Shown in pieces: positions 1 to 8,915 of a stretch of DNA of 50,890 nucleotides. Both the position numbers and the translations under genes were made by a program. The DNA is from Phycisphaeraceae bacterium (GTDB taxonomy: Bacteria; Planctomycetota; Phycisphaerae; Phycisphaerales; UBA1924). The stretch lies in contig JAHCJE010000005.1 of the NCBI GenBank assembly GCA_026128865.1, forward strand, positions 1 through 50,890, written 5' to 3'. Position 1 is the first letter of the stretch. Every line of letters begins with the position of its first letter. A model generated the notes under the pieces. That model searched no databases, was not told the DNA's origin, and saw nothing but the letters and a program-made list of their open reading frames with translations.

Positions 1-649
1 AGGATGGCGCGGGCTGCGCCGCGCAGGGCGTGGCTCCCGCGGTCGCGGGCGTGGGGCCGATGGCGTGCCGCGCGGCGAGTTCGCGCAGCATGCGCCGGCC
101 GCGGGCGATGCGTGTCTCGATGGTGGTCTCGGGCAGGCCGACGACGAGGCCGATCTCGCGGTAGGACATGCCGTGGATGCAGCGGAGCAGGAGCGGCTCG
201 CGGTAGGACTCGGGGAGGTTGAGGGCGAGGTCCAGCAGGCGCGTCGCGTCCTCGCGCCGGGCGGCGAGCACGTCGGGCGCGTCGTCGCCCGCGGGCCGCG
301 CGGCGTGATCGACGGGCGATCGGCGCGCGGGGGCGAGGTCCGGGCGCGAGCGTGCCTTGCGCGCGGCGAGGCGGGCGGCGTTGATGGCGACCGAGCGCAG
401 CCACGGGCGCAGCGAGGCGGGGTCGCGGAGGTCTCCGAGTCGGCGGACAAAGGTCATGGCGACTTCCTGGAGGAGGTCTTCGAGGTCCGCGTGGCGTGGC
501 TTGTAGGCGAGGAGCACGCCAGCAACCCAGCGCCGGTGTCGCTGCCAGAGGGCGCGCACGGCGTCGGGGTCGCCCCCGAGGGCCGCGGCGAGGGTCGGGT
601 CGTGCGAGTCGTCAAGCCCCTCGGCTTGCGGCTCGGGTTCGTAGGCCAT
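1..649 (-). CDS. ECF-type RNA polymerase sigma factor, 3' end cut by window edge
   Basis: The frame opens at the ATG at 649-647 and stays open to the left edge, giving at least 216 residues with no stop. Residues about 28-75 look like sigma region 2, including the core stretch LEDLLQEVAMTFVRRL. Residues about 130-185 look like region 4, with YREPLLLRCIHGMSYREIG followed by a second helix (LPETTIETRIARGRRML), the usual helix-turn-helix that reads the -35 element. The linker is rich in Ala and Arg. It would direct core polymerase to a special promoter set. It reads away from tatC, with 138 bp between the two starts. No anti-sigma gene is visible. The Pro/Ala-rich tail is incomplete, so any C-terminal extension is unknown. 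Confidence 0.85.
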   Translation of the reverse strand, partial: MAYEPEPQAEGLDDSHDPTLAAALGGDPDAVRALWQRHRRWVAGVLLAYKPRHADLEDLLQEVAMTFVRRLGDLRDPASLRPWLRSVAINAARLAARKARSRPDLAPARRSPVDHAARPAGDDAPDVLAARREDATRLLDLALNLPESYREPLLLRCIHGMSYREIGLVVGLPETTIETRIARGRRMLRELAARHAIGPTPATAGATPCAAQPAPS

Positions 650-787
650 CGTCGGACTCCGCGATGCACGCATGGATGCGCCCGGGCCGCGGTTCCGTCG
701 GGGCGGCGGCGGGTTCGGGCTATCCTGATTGTTCGGGCTGGGGGCCTGTCGCGTTCGCGCGGGGTCGGCCCGGGCTGCCGCGCACGC

Positions 788-1792
788 ATGGCGACGAACC
801 GCACAACCCGCCCGTCGTCCGAACAGGCGGTGATGCCGTTCGGAGACCATCTGGAGGAGTTGCGTCGTCGGCTGATCCTGTCGCTGCTGGGATTGGCCCC
901 GATCTTCATCCTGTCGATGTCGTTCGGGCGTCCGATGCTGGACTTCGTGACGCGGCCGGTGACGCGGCAGTTGCGGGCTTCGGGCCTGCCGCCGGAGATG
1001 CTGGCGACGAACTTCCTGGAGACGTTCGGGACGTACGTCTTTCTGTCGCTGGTGGTGACGGTGCTGGCGGGCAGCCCGTGGGTGCTGTACCAGTTGTGGA
1101 AGTTCGTCGCGCCGGGGCTGTACGAGGCGGAGCGGCGGTTCGTGTACATCCTGCTGCCTCTGAGTTTCACGCTGACGGTGACCAGCGCGGTCTTTTTGTA
1201 CGCGGTCATCATGCCGGTGGTGCTGACGTTCTTCATCGAGTTCGGGTCGGCGGTCGGGCGGACGGACCCGCACGTCGCGCCGCCGCCGGAGGGGATCGTG
1301 CTGCCGATGTTCCCGCGTCTGGAAGCGGACCCGCCGCGGCCGGAGGTCGGCTCGGCGTGGATCAACACCGAACTCATGCAACTGCGTGTGTGCGTGGGGT
1401 ACGAGGATGGCGCGGCGGTGGTGCGAGGATCGAACCTGACGCGCGGGAGCGGGATCGTCCAGCAGTACCGCATCAGCGAGTACACCAAGACATTTCTGAC
1501 GATGGCGATGGCGTTTGCGCTGGGGTTCCAGACGCCGGTGGTCGTGCTGCTGCTCGGGTGGGCGGGGCTGGTGAAGCCGGCGATGCTGAAGAAGTACCGC
1601 AAGCAGGTCATCATGGGGTGCTGCGTGGCGGCCGCGCTGCTGACGCCGGCGGACCCGATTTCGATGATGTTGCTGGCCGCGCCGCTGTGGGCGCTCTTCG
1701 AACTCGGCGGCGTGCTGCTGCGGGTGCTGCCCGCGGAGCGCGTGGCGCGGATGGGGCGTCGCGGCCCGACGGACGCGGAGGGCGAGGCGTGA
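788..1792 (+). CDS. tatC: Sec-independent protein translocase subunit TatC
   Basis: This 334-residue polytopic membrane protein is the TatC receptor that recognises twin-arginine signal peptides in the inner membrane. The N-terminus carries the family signature around FGDHLEELRRRL, followed by hydrophobic segments near residues 28-48, 80-105, 115-145 and 228-300. The end of the third segment and the stretch ISEYTKTFLTMAMAFALGF match the usual boundary before helix 4. Between them lie about 70 extra Pro/Arg-rich residues that the standard ~250-residue TatC lacks, placed in a periplasmic loop. The ATG at 788 was chosen because the family signature starts 18 residues later. The stop overlaps the tadA start (GTGA), which suggests coupled translation. 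No tatA is seen nearby. Confidence 0.93.
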   Translation: MATNRTTRPSSEQAVMPFGDHLEELRRRLILSLLGLAPIFILSMSFGRPMLDFVTRPVTRQLRASGLPPEMLATNFLETFGTYVFLSLVVTVLAGSPWVLYQLWKFVAPGLYEAERRFVYILLPLSFTLTVTSAVFLYAVIMPVVLTFFIEFGSAVGRTDPHVAPPPEGIVLPMFPRLEADPPRPEVGSAWINTELMQLRVCVGYEDGAAVVRGSNLTRGSGIVQQYRISEYTKTFLTMAMAFALGFQTPVVVLLLGWAGLVKPAMLKKYRKQVIMGCCVAAALLTPADPISMMLLAAPLWALFELGGVLLRVLPAERVARMGRRGPTDAEGEA

Positions 1793-2322
1793 GGGGGTGG
1801 GCGTTCTACTCCCGGCTCGGCGGGCTGCCGCGCGGACGTGCACAGGGAAAACCGACGGCGGCGGACGAGGCGAAGATGGCGCACGCGCTCGCGCTCGCAG
1901 GGGCCGCGGCGGCGATGGGCGAGGTGCCGGTCGGGGCCGTGGTCTACGAAACGGCGACGGGGCGCGTGCTGGGTGAGGGCTTCAACCGGCGCGAGGCGGA
2001 CCACGACCCGGCGGCGCACGCGGAACTGCTGGCCGTGCGCGCGGCGGCACGAACGATCGGCGACTGGCGGCTGAACCACTGCACGCTGGTGGTCACGCTC
2101 GAGCCGTGCGTGATGTGCGCGGGGCTGGTGGTGAACTCGCGGGTGGGCAGGCTCGTCTACGGGGCGCGCGACCCGAAGGCCGGCGCGTGCGAGAGTTTGT
2201 ACGCCATCGCGTCGGACGGTCGGCTGAACCACAGGCCCGAGATCGTGCCCGGCGTGCGGGCGGAAGCGTGCGGCGATCTCCTGCGCGCGTTTTTCCGACG
2301 GCTGCGGCGCGGAGAGGCCTGA
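1789..2322 (+). CDS. tadA: tRNA-specific adenosine deaminase TadA
   Basis: This zinc-dependent deaminase makes inosine at the wobble position of tRNA-Arg(ACG). The family pattern is clear: MGEVPVGAVVY near the N-terminus, the zinc-ligand and catalytic motif HAEL, and the second zinc motif PCVMCAG. The GTG at 1789 overlaps the tatC stop by four bases and gives 177 residues. The ATG at 1876 would give 148 residues starting just before the conserved first helix, and it also fits the family. I prefer the overlapping start because the operon is tightly packed. The stop TGA overlaps the mutM ATG by one base. A general cytidine/guanine deaminase is less likely given the length and motif spacing. Confidence 0.88.
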   Translation: MRGWAFYSRLGGLPRGRAQGKPTAADEAKMAHALALAGAAAAMGEVPVGAVVYETATGRVLGEGFNRREADHDPAAHAELLAVRAAARTIGDWRLNHCTLVVTLEPCVMCAGLVVNSRVGRLVYGARDPKAGACESLYAIASDGRLNHRPEIVPGVRAEACGDLLRAFFRRLRRGEA

Positions 2323-3203
2323 TGCCCGAACTGCCCGAGGTCGAGACGGTGCGACGGGGGCTGGCGCGCTCGATCGTCGGCCGGCGCGTCGCGTCGGCCC
2401 GCCTGCTGCGGCGCGACGTGTTGCGCACCGCGTCGCGATCGGGGCAAGCCGCGCTGCTCGCGGAGAGCACGATCAAGGAAGTTCTCCGCCGAGGCAAGCA
2501 CCTGGCGGTCGTGGCCGAGGACGGGAGAGCGCTCGGCGTTCATCTCGGCATGACGGGGCAGTTGCTCGTCGCCCCCATCGGCAAGCCGCAGGCGGCGCGC
2601 GACCACGTTCACGCGCGCTGGGTCTTCGACAACGGCAGCACGCTCATCTTCCGCGACCCGCGCCGCTTCGGCGGGTTGTGGAGTTACGCGACGCTCGACG
2701 CGCTGCGGACGGCGCGGTGGGCGGGCCTCGGCGCAGACGCGCTGCACGTTACCGCGCGGCAACTCGAACTCGGCCTTGCGGGCGGGCGGCGCGCCGTGAA
2801 GGCTGCGCTTCTGGATCAGGGCGTCCTCGCGGGAGTTGGGAACATCTACGCGGACGAAGCGTTGTTTCGGGCGGGGCTGCATCCGTGTCGGGTTGCCGGT
2901 TCGCTCACCGATCCGGAGGTGGGCCGTCTGGCGGAGTCGATCCGGTGCGTGCTGCGCGAGGCGGTCCGGGCCGGGGGTTCGACGATCCGGGATTACGCCG
3001 GGTCGGACGGCAGCCCCGGCCGCCAGCAGGAGCGGCACCTCGTCTACGGACGGGGGGGGCAGCCGTGCGTCCACTGCGGCACGCTCCTGACAGCCTTCCT
3101 CGTGGCCCAGCGGACGACCGTCGCCTGCCCGAGATGCCAACGTCTCCCGAAGAGTTATTCACATTCCCGATCCACACACCGGACGTTCGCGGGGGTGGAC
3201 TGA
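2322..3203 (+). CDS. mutM: Formamidopyrimidine-DNA glycosylase (Fpg/MutM)
   Basis: This 293-residue DNA glycosylase/AP lyase removes 8-oxoguanine and ring-opened purines. The mature N-terminus PELPEVETVRRGL provides the catalytic Pro2 and Glu3. The conserved lysine lies in RRGKHL near residue 57. The helix-two-turn-helix region carries the GVGNIYADE signature. The C-terminal zinc finger is complete (CVHC then CPRC). It is the last gene of an overlapping tatC-tadA-mutM operon and starts one base inside the tadA stop. A run of eight G (3052-3059) sits directly before the zinc finger, so slippage there would remove the finger. The tail after CPRCQ is about 20 residues longer than usual. Confidence 0.95.
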   Translation: MPELPEVETVRRGLARSIVGRRVASARLLRRDVLRTASRSGQAALLAESTIKEVLRRGKHLAVVAEDGRALGVHLGMTGQLLVAPIGKPQAARDHVHARWVFDNGSTLIFRDPRRFGGLWSYATLDALRTARWAGLGADALHVTARQLELGLAGGRRAVKAALLDQGVLAGVGNIYADEALFRAGLHPCRVAGSLTDPEVGRLAESIRCVLREAVRAGGSTIRDYAGSDGSPGRQQERHLVYGRGGQPCVHCGTLLTAFLVAQRTTVACPRCQRLPKSYSHSRSTHRTFAGVD

Positions 3204-3589
3204 AAGCGGGGAACTGTGTGATAGGACATCTCTTCAGAAAAGATGAATAGATGAGGATGGAGTAGTAGTATGTTCCGGTGTGATGTGGAGTGTTTCGAGC
3301 ACGCACCGCAACAGTCACAGCGACAAGCACTTAGAGCGATCGAGCCTCGTGCACAGGCTGACGGTTGTCTGTCGTCTCGTGATGGCGGGGGACGGCCGCC
3401 GCGGATGAGAACTTCAGGTTGATCCGAGCGACCCGGCCCGGCGCGAGTCCGCTCGACGCCAAACGCGCGCCCATGCACACGTTGTTCACACCCGGACCGA
3501 CAGTCGCCGGCCCCAAACAAAGCCCGACGGTCGCAGACATGTCGGCAGTTTCCTGTTGCATGAACAGGACATCCGGCCAGAATGGGGGA
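3204..3589. other. intergenic region before the dockerin island
   Basis: About 385 bp separate the mutM operon from the first dockerin gene. The first 100 bp are clearly lower in GC than the surroundings and contain the hairpin described separately. The rest is ordinary GC-rich DNA. A 76-codon open frame on the minus strand (3331-3561) has no recognisable domain or convincing ribosome site and I do not call it. The abrupt composition change is consistent with an old insertion or deletion boundary of the accessory island. Confidence 0.4.
3227..3245 (+). terminator. small A/T-rich hairpin after mutM
   Basis: CATCTCTT and AAAAGATG pair at seven of eight positions around a CAG loop, 24 bp after the mutM stop in unusually AT-rich DNA. 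No long T tract follows, so its role as a terminator is uncertain. Confidence 0.35.
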
Positions 3590-4957
3590 GTGAACCGACG
3601 GATCGTCGCTCGCTTTCGGCAGGCTATTGCCTCGCTGGTCTGGGTTTCTGTTTCCGCGGGCCAGGGGGAACGGGTCGGCGCTCAGGATGCCGCCCCCGGC
3701 GATGCCTTCGGGTTCAGCGTGGCAGTGCGGGACGGCGTGCTCGCGGTCGGCTCGCCGACCAACGATGCCGCGGGGAACGACAGCGGCGCGGTCTACCTCT
3801 TCCAGCGCGGCGCGGGCGGCTGGGAGCAGCGGGCGAAGTTGTCGGCCTCGGAGGCCAAGCCGGGGGACTGGCTCGGGCACTCGGTCGCGATCGCTGAGGG
3901 CCTGGTCGTTGCGGGTGCACCGCTGGCAGACCCGGCCGGTTCGGAGAGCGGCGCAGCCTTCCTCTTCGCGGAGGCGGCGGGCGAGTGGGTTCAGGTTCAG
4001 CGGCTGACGGCGTCGGACGCGGCCGCGGGCGCGCGCTTCGGCTTCGCAGTGGGGGCATCGTCGGGCGTGGTGGTGGTCGGCGCATATCAGGCCGACGGCG
4101 GGCGCGGGGCGGCATACGTCTTCGAGCAGATCGCCGGCGTCTGGGAGCAGACGGCGCGGCTCGTGCCCCCAAGCCCGAGCGTGGGGAGTTACTTCGCGCA
4201 ATCGCTTGCTGTCGGGGATGGTGTTGTTGCGGTTGGGTCGATGGGCGACGACGGCGCGGGCGTGGACGCGGGAGCGGTGCATCTGTACGTCCGCGACGGC
4301 GGGGGGGGCTGGGAGTTTGCGGAGACGATCACGGCCGACGACGCGACTCCCGGCGCACTCTTCGGCGCGAGCATCGGGCTGGACGGCGGCGTGATGGTGG
4401 TCGGCGCGCTCGCGGGCGATTCCGGGCCCTTCACCGGCGCGGCGTACGTGTTTCGAAACGCGGGCGCGGCGTGGGTGCAGGAGGCGCGTCTCGCACCACC
4501 CGCGCCGGCGCCAAGCCTCTACTTCGGGCGCGCGGTGGCGATCCACGGTGCGATGGCGGTGGTGGGGTCGTACCGCGACGACACCGGCGCGACGGACGCC
4601 GGGGCGGCGCTGGTGTACGAGGAGAACGGCGGCGCGTGGCCGCACACGGCGACGCTGCTGGCGACCGACCCGAACCAGGGCGACTGGCTGGGATACGCGG
4701 TGGCGATCGACACCGGCGTGATCGCGGCGGGCGCGCACGGCGATGACGACAACGGCCCGTTCAGCGGCGCGGCGTGGGTGTTCGAGCGGTGCCGCGCGGA
4801 CTTCAACTGCGACGGCGAAGTGAACACACTTGACGTGCTGGCGTTCCTCAATGCGTTCGCAAGCGGCGACTCGAAGGCGGACTTCAACGGAGATGGCGCG
4901 GTGAACACGCTGGACTTCCTGGCGTTTCTGAACGCCTGGACGGCGGGGTGTCCATAG
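3590..4957 (+). CDS. secreted seven-repeat FG-GAP/beta-propeller protein with C-terminal dockerin-like module
   Basis: The 455-residue product starts with a basic stretch and a hydrophobic segment (IASLVWVSVSAG) ending before AQD, a plausible Sec signal. It has seven repeats of about 55-60 residues with the pattern FGxSVA-(D/E)G-VxxVGSxxDD followed by GAAYVF, the FG-GAP type expected to fold as a seven-bladed integrin-like propeller. The C-terminus holds two calcium-loop repeats (DFNCDGEVNTLD and DFNGDGAVNTLD) and ends AGCP, with a Cys just before the first repeat. The GTG at 3590 is preceded by GGGGGAG but with very short spacing. The ATG at 3560 is an alternative that adds ten residues. It is probably surface-attached; the ligand is unknown. 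A G8 run lies at 4301-4308. Confidence 0.82.
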   Translation: MNRRIVARFRQAIASLVWVSVSAGQGERVGAQDAAPGDAFGFSVAVRDGVLAVGSPTNDAAGNDSGAVYLFQRGAGGWEQRAKLSASEAKPGDWLGHSVAIAEGLVVAGAPLADPAGSESGAAFLFAEAAGEWVQVQRLTASDAAAGARFGFAVGASSGVVVVGAYQADGGRGAAYVFEQIAGVWEQTARLVPPSPSVGSYFAQSLAVGDGVVAVGSMGDDGAGVDAGAVHLYVRDGGGGWEFAETITADDATPGALFGASIGLDGGVMVVGALAGDSGPFTGAAYVFRNAGAAWVQEARLAPPAPAPSLYFGRAVAIHGAMAVVGSYRDDTGATDAGAALVYEENGGAWPHTATLLATDPNQGDWLGYAVAIDTGVIAAGAHGDDDNGPFSGAAWVFERCRADFNCDGEVNTLDVLAFLNAFASGDSKADFNGDGAVNTLDFLAFLNAWTAGCP

Positions 4958-5154
4958 GGATCGACAACCGCAAGCCGCGGCACGTGGAGGCGGGAGAGCC
5001 GCGCATCCCGGCCCACGGACCCCCCGTTTCTTGGGGCCGTGTTGTAACCCGCCGTGGGGTAGAAGTTTGCACCCGCCAACAAAATAGGAGGCTATCATCC
5101 TGAATAAGCGGGGCAGCGCGCGGAGTGCTGCGTCCCCGCGTGAAGGAGCCATGC

Positions 5155-6936
5155 ATGAGTGGGCAGAGGGGCGGTTGCTCGTTGATTCAGCGGCTGGTGG
5201 TGGCGGGGGTCTTGAGCGTGACGGCCGCGGGGGCTGCGGTTGCGGGCGTGCTGCGGGTGGACGCCGGGGCGTCGGGCGCGAACGACGGCACGACCTGGGC
5301 GGATGCGTTCGTCGATCTGCAGGACGCGCTGGCGGCGGCGCACGCGGGCGACGAGGTCTGGGTCGCCTCCGGCGTGTACACACCCTCGGCGACGGACGCG
5401 ACGGCAAGTTTCGTGATGCGTTCCGGCGTGGAGTTGTATGGCGGTTTCGCCGGGTGGGAGTCCTCGCGTGAGCAGCGCGACTGGCGCACGAACGAGACGG
5501 TGCTCTCGGGCGACATCGGGCACGACGACGTGATCGGGTCGGGGCAGTACTGGTACATGACGTGGGAGCGCAACTCGGCGAACTGCGGGCACGTCGTGGT
5601 CGGGAGCGGCGTGGATGAGACGGCGGTGCTGGACGGCTTCACCATCTCGAACGGCGCGACCGGGCCGGACGGTACCCCCGCGGGCGACCCCCTGATGTAC
5701 GGCTCCGGGCTGTACGTCGTGGCGGGCAGCCCCACCGTGCGCAACTGCACGTTCCTGCACAACCTGGCGGCGTTCGCCGCGGGCGGGGCGGTCTACTGCC
5801 TGGACGCCAGCCCGACGTTCACCGGGTGCGCGTTTCTCGAGAACTACGTCCACCTCGGCGACGGGGCGGGGCTGCATGTTGCGGGCGCCGCGTCGCCCGC
5901 CGTTGAGGACTGTACGTTCACGTACAACGTCGTCGTCTCGGGGACGGGCGACGCGGAGGGCGCGGGGCTGGCGCACTGGGGGAGCGAGCCGCTCGCCGTG
6001 ACGCGGTGCGCCTTCACCGGGAATCTGGCGAAGAGTTTCTACGCCGTCGGCTCCGACTTGGGCTGGGGCGGCGGCGTGTTCTGCTTCACCGCGCCGATCA
6101 CAGTGCGAGACTGCGTGTTCGTGGGGAACACGGCGCATGTCGGAGGCGGGCTGATCACCTTCGGGCCGGCGACAGTTGTGAACAGCGTGTTTCTCGCCAA
6201 CAAGGCGGTCCCCAAGCCGAACGACCCGTACCCCGAGGGCGGCGGCTTCGGGGCGGGCGTGATGATCTACTCGTACCCCGCATACGAGATGACCGTCGCC
6301 GACTGCACGATCGCGTTCAACACGGGCAAGAAGCACGTCGGCGTGCTGGGGGGGTGGAACGGGAAGGTGAATCTGCGCAACTCCATCGTCTGGGGGAACG
6401 TCGCGTCGCATCCGGACTTCCACGGCTACTACCGCGAGCAGATCGCCGGGAGTTTCAAGGCGGAGTGGTCGTGCATTCAGAACATCTTCGGGTTGTCGGA
6501 GGTGGGGGGTGATCCGATCGAGCCGGAGAAGATCCCTGGCTGCATCGACGGCGACCCTCGCTTCGTAGGCGGCTCGGACCTGCACCTCGCGCCCGGCTCG
6601 CCTTGCATCGACGCGGGGAAGAACGCGCTCGTGCCGGCGGGCGTCGAGAGCGACCTCGACGGCCTGTCGCGGTTCGCCGATGATCCGGCGACCGAGGACA
6701 CGGGCGTCGCGGGGGCGGGGCACGCCGAAGTCGTGGACATGGGCGCGTTCGAGGTGCAGGCGCCGGACTGCGCCGCGGACTTCAACGGCGACGGCGCGGT
6801 GAACACGCTGGACGTGCTGGCGTTCCTGAACGCGTACGCGGCCGGCGATCCGCGGGCGGACTTCAACGGCGACGGCGCGATCAACACGCTGGATGTGCTG
6901 GCGTTCCTGAACGCGTTCACGGCGGGATGCCCGTAG
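5155..6936 (+). CDS. secreted right-handed beta-helix protein with C-terminal dockerin-like module
   Basis: The start is fixed by AAGGAG at 5143-5148, six bases before the ATG at 5155. The 593-residue product begins with a signal peptide (QRLVVAGVLSVTAAGAAVAG). Residues about 35-500 contain short parallel beta-helix rungs with recurring units such as VRNCTFLHN, FTGCAFLEN and VEDCTFTYN, alternating with GGA/GGG turns, as in polymorphic outer-membrane/choice-of-anchor proteins. The end of the helix has the usual DGDPRFV-GSPCIDAG capping pattern. Two dockerin repeats (DFNGDGAVNTLD and DFNGDGAINTLD) follow, ending AGCP. It is a likely adhesin or polysaccharide-binding protein; no catalytic motif was seen. 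A GGACAGT heptamer array begins on the last base of the stop codon. Confidence 0.82.
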   Translation: MSGQRGGCSLIQRLVVAGVLSVTAAGAAVAGVLRVDAGASGANDGTTWADAFVDLQDALAAAHAGDEVWVASGVYTPSATDATASFVMRSGVELYGGFAGWESSREQRDWRTNETVLSGDIGHDDVIGSGQYWYMTWERNSANCGHVVVGSGVDETAVLDGFTISNGATGPDGTPAGDPLMYGSGLYVVAGSPTVRNCTFLHNLAAFAAGGAVYCLDASPTFTGCAFLENYVHLGDGAGLHVAGAASPAVEDCTFTYNVVVSGTGDAEGAGLAHWGSEPLAVTRCAFTGNLAKSFYAVGSDLGWGGGVFCFTAPITVRDCVFVGNTAHVGGGLITFGPATVVNSVFLANKAVPKPNDPYPEGGGFGAGVMIYSYPAYEMTVADCTIAFNTGKKHVGVLGGWNGKVNLRNSIVWGNVASHPDFHGYYREQIAGSFKAEWSCIQNIFGLSEVGGDPIEPEKIPGCIDGDPRFVGGSDLHLAPGSPCIDAGKNALVPAGVESDLDGLSRFADDPATEDTGVAGAGHAEVVDMGAFEVQAPDCAADFNGDGAVNTLDVLAFLNAYAAGDPRADFNGDGAINTLDVLAFLNAFTAGCP

Positions 6937-6970
6937 GACAGTGGGCAGTGGACATTGGACAGCGGACATG
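6936..6970 (+). repeat. heptanucleotide GGACAGT array 1 (5 units)
   Basis: Five consecutive 7-base units read GGACAGT, GGGCAGT, GGACATT, GGACAGC and GGACATG. The array starts on the last base of the TAG stop of the upstream dockerin gene and ends 80 bp before the preferred Na/Pi transporter start. Confidence 0.85.
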
Positions 6971-7050
6971 AGGTGAAGGGGGAGCGGGGCTTGTGAGGGG
7001 GGGTGACGCTACGATCGGGTCGGCTCCGCGTGGGGCGGGGCGAGAGGGTC

Positions 7051-8754
7051 GTGCGCGTGTCGATCGCGTGGATCATCGGCGGCGTGGGGCTGTTCCTGCT
7101 CGGGATGTCGCTGATGACGGACGGGCTGAAGAGCCTGGCCGGGGACAGGCTGCGCGTGGTGCTTTCGAGCATGACGGGTCGGCCGGTGCGGGCGTTCGTG
7201 TCGGGCGCGGGGCTTACGGTGGCGGTGCAGTCGTCGAGCGCGACTTCGCTGGCGACAATCGGCATGGTGAGCGCGGGGCTGCTCTCGTTCCCGCAGGCGG
7301 TCGGGGTGATCATCGGCGCGGCGGTGGGGACGACGAGCACGGGGTGGATCGTGTCGCTGCTGGGGCTGAAGTTCAGCATCGCGTCGGTGGCGATGCCGAT
7401 GGTGGGCGTCGGGGTGCTGGTGAAGTTGTTCACGCGCGACCGGCGCGCGGCGGTCGGCATGGCGATCGCGGGGTTCGGGCTGATCTTCGTGGGGATCGAC
7501 ACGCTGAAGACGGCGATGGAGTCGGCCTCGGCGCACGTGAACCCGGCGTCGCTGCCCGGCGGCACGGTGTGGGGCGACGTGGCGCTTGTCGGCATCGGGG
7601 TGGCGATGACGGTGGTGATGCAGTCGTCGAGCGCGGCAGTCGTGATGACGATGGCCGCCCTGCACACGGGGACCATCACGCTCGAGCAGGGCGTTTCCCT
7701 CGTGGTAGGGGCGAACGTCGGCACGACGGTGACGCCCATGCTGGCGGCGATCGGGGCGACGACGGCGGCGAAGCGCACGGCCGCGGCGCACGTGGTGTTC
7801 AACACGGCGAGCAGCGCGATCGGACTGGCGGCGATCCCGGCGTTCCTGTGGATCGTGGGCGCGGTGACGCCGGACGCCGACCGGTCGGTGCTGAGCCTGG
7901 CGGCGTTTCACACCGGGTTCACGCTCGTTGGGGCGGCGGCGTTCCTGCCGTTCGTGCGACAGTACGCGGGGCTGATCGCGCGCGTGGTGCGCGAACGCGA
8001 CGGCGCGCTCACGCTTCACCTCGACGAGACCGTCGCGTCGGTGCCCGCGGTCGCCGTGGACGCGGCGCGACGCGCGACCATGGAGGCGGGCGCGATCCTG
8101 GCCGAGGCCGTGCGCGAGACGGCGGCGGTGGGCGCGGTGTCGGCCCAGACGCGGCGCGGCGTGGAGGAGGTGGACGGCGCGCTCGACCGGGTCCGGTCGT
8201 TCCTGGCGCGCGTGCGGACGGACTCGAACGCGTCGGAGCACGCCGCGCACATCGGCGTGCTGCACGCGATCGACCACTTTGAGCGGCTCATCGAGGGGCT
8301 TGGAGAGCGTGAGTTGGCGGCCCGCGTGCGGCGCAGCGGGGCGGAACTGGGCGACCCGGCTGCGCGTCTGGCGGAGAGCGCGGCGCGCGTGCGCGACGCG
8401 ATGCGACGCGGGCCCGGCGAGGCGGAGGGGCAGGCCGCGATGGAGGCGGGCGAGGCGTCGTCTGCCATCGCGTCATACCGGCGCGCGCAGCGCGTGCGCG
8501 TGCTGCAACGGACGGCGTCCGGCGACGTGCCGCCGGACGAAGCCCTGGACGTGCTGGAGGCGGCGCGGTGGCTGGACCGACTGGGGTATCACCTGTGGCG
8601 CGGGACGGTGCACCTGCTCGCGCCGGCACAGGCGGGCGGCGCGCCGGAGCGGCACCGGGTCTTCGCCGAGCCGGAGCGACACCCTGGGGAGAGTGGACAG
8701 TTGACAGTGGAAAGTGGGCAGGGGGAGATCGCCGGAGTGAAGCACGGCCGATAG
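7051..8754 (+). CDS. Na/Pi cotransporter family protein with C-terminal PhoU-like region
   Basis: The 567-residue product has an N-terminal membrane half built from an inverted duplication, each half bearing the family signature QSSSA (AVQSSSATSL and VMQSSSAAVV), as in SLC34/NptA-type sodium-phosphate symporters. It opens with WIIGGVGLFLLGMSLMTDGL, typical of the bacterial family. The C-terminal ~220 residues are charged and helical, matching the PhoU-like extension common in this family. The GTG at 7051 follows GAGAGGG closely; the GTG at 7003 would add 16 residues. It probably imports phosphate. The last ~20 residues are encoded by a heptamer repeat array, so the C-terminus may be a recent extension. 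It is the only gene in the dockerin island without a dockerin. Confidence 0.85.
   Translation: MRVSIAWIIGGVGLFLLGMSLMTDGLKSLAGDRLRVVLSSMTGRPVRAFVSGAGLTVAVQSSSATSLATIGMVSAGLLSFPQAVGVIIGAAVGTTSTGWIVSLLGLKFSIASVAMPMVGVGVLVKLFTRDRRAAVGMAIAGFGLIFVGIDTLKTAMESASAHVNPASLPGGTVWGDVALVGIGVAMTVVMQSSSAAVVMTMAALHTGTITLEQGVSLVVGANVGTTVTPMLAAIGATTAAKRTAAAHVVFNTASSAIGLAAIPAFLWIVGAVTPDADRSVLSLAAFHTGFTLVGAAAFLPFVRQYAGLIARVVRERDGALTLHLDETVASVPAVAVDAARRATMEAGAILAEAVRETAAVGAVSAQTRRGVEEVDGALDRVRSFLARVRTDSNASEHAAHIGVLHAIDHFERLIEGLGERELAARVRRSGAELGDPAARLAESAARVRDAMRRGPGEAEGQAAMEAGEASSAIASYRRAQRVRVLQRTASGDVPPDEALDVLEAARWLDRLGYHLWRGTVHLLAPAQAGGAPERHRVFAEPERHPGESGQLTVESGQGEIAGVKHGR
8688..8722 (+). repeat. heptanucleotide GGACAGT array 2 (5 degenerate units), inside a coding 3' end
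   Basis: The units read GGAGAGT, GGACAGT, TGACAGT, GGAAAGT and GGGCAGG. The array lies in the coding frame of the Na/Pi transporter, 32 bp before its stop codon. Confidence 0.75.
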
Positions 8755-8915
8755 TCGGTCTTTGGCTGGGATTCGTTCTTGACTTCGTGGGAACCGGGGC
8801 GCATTCAAGTTCGCATAGCCTGACAGCGTCGGATTGGCTGCCGATGGCGGTGTCGTTGTCTCCGCAGTTTCCCGGCGATTCTCGTTGAGGCCCAAGACCT
8901 GGAGGGGGTTGAGCG

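Noticed and set aside
3155..3163. Exact DnaA-box consensus TTATTCACA
   Set aside because: It is a single site inside the mutM coding region, with no second box or AT-rich unwinding stretch near.
3331..3561. 76-codon minus-strand open frame before the dockerin island
   Set aside because: No ribosome site, no membrane or signal pattern and no recognisable family; it lies in a region expected to hold upstream regulatory DNA.
5066..5098. -35/-10 pair before the beta-helix gene (TTTGCA and TATCAT)
   Set aside because: The spacing of about 21 bp is too long. TATCAT alone may be real but the pair is not supported.
8779..8784. TTGACT as a -35 element before the metalloprotease gene
   Set aside because: No acceptable -10 hexamer was found at 16-18 bp spacing.
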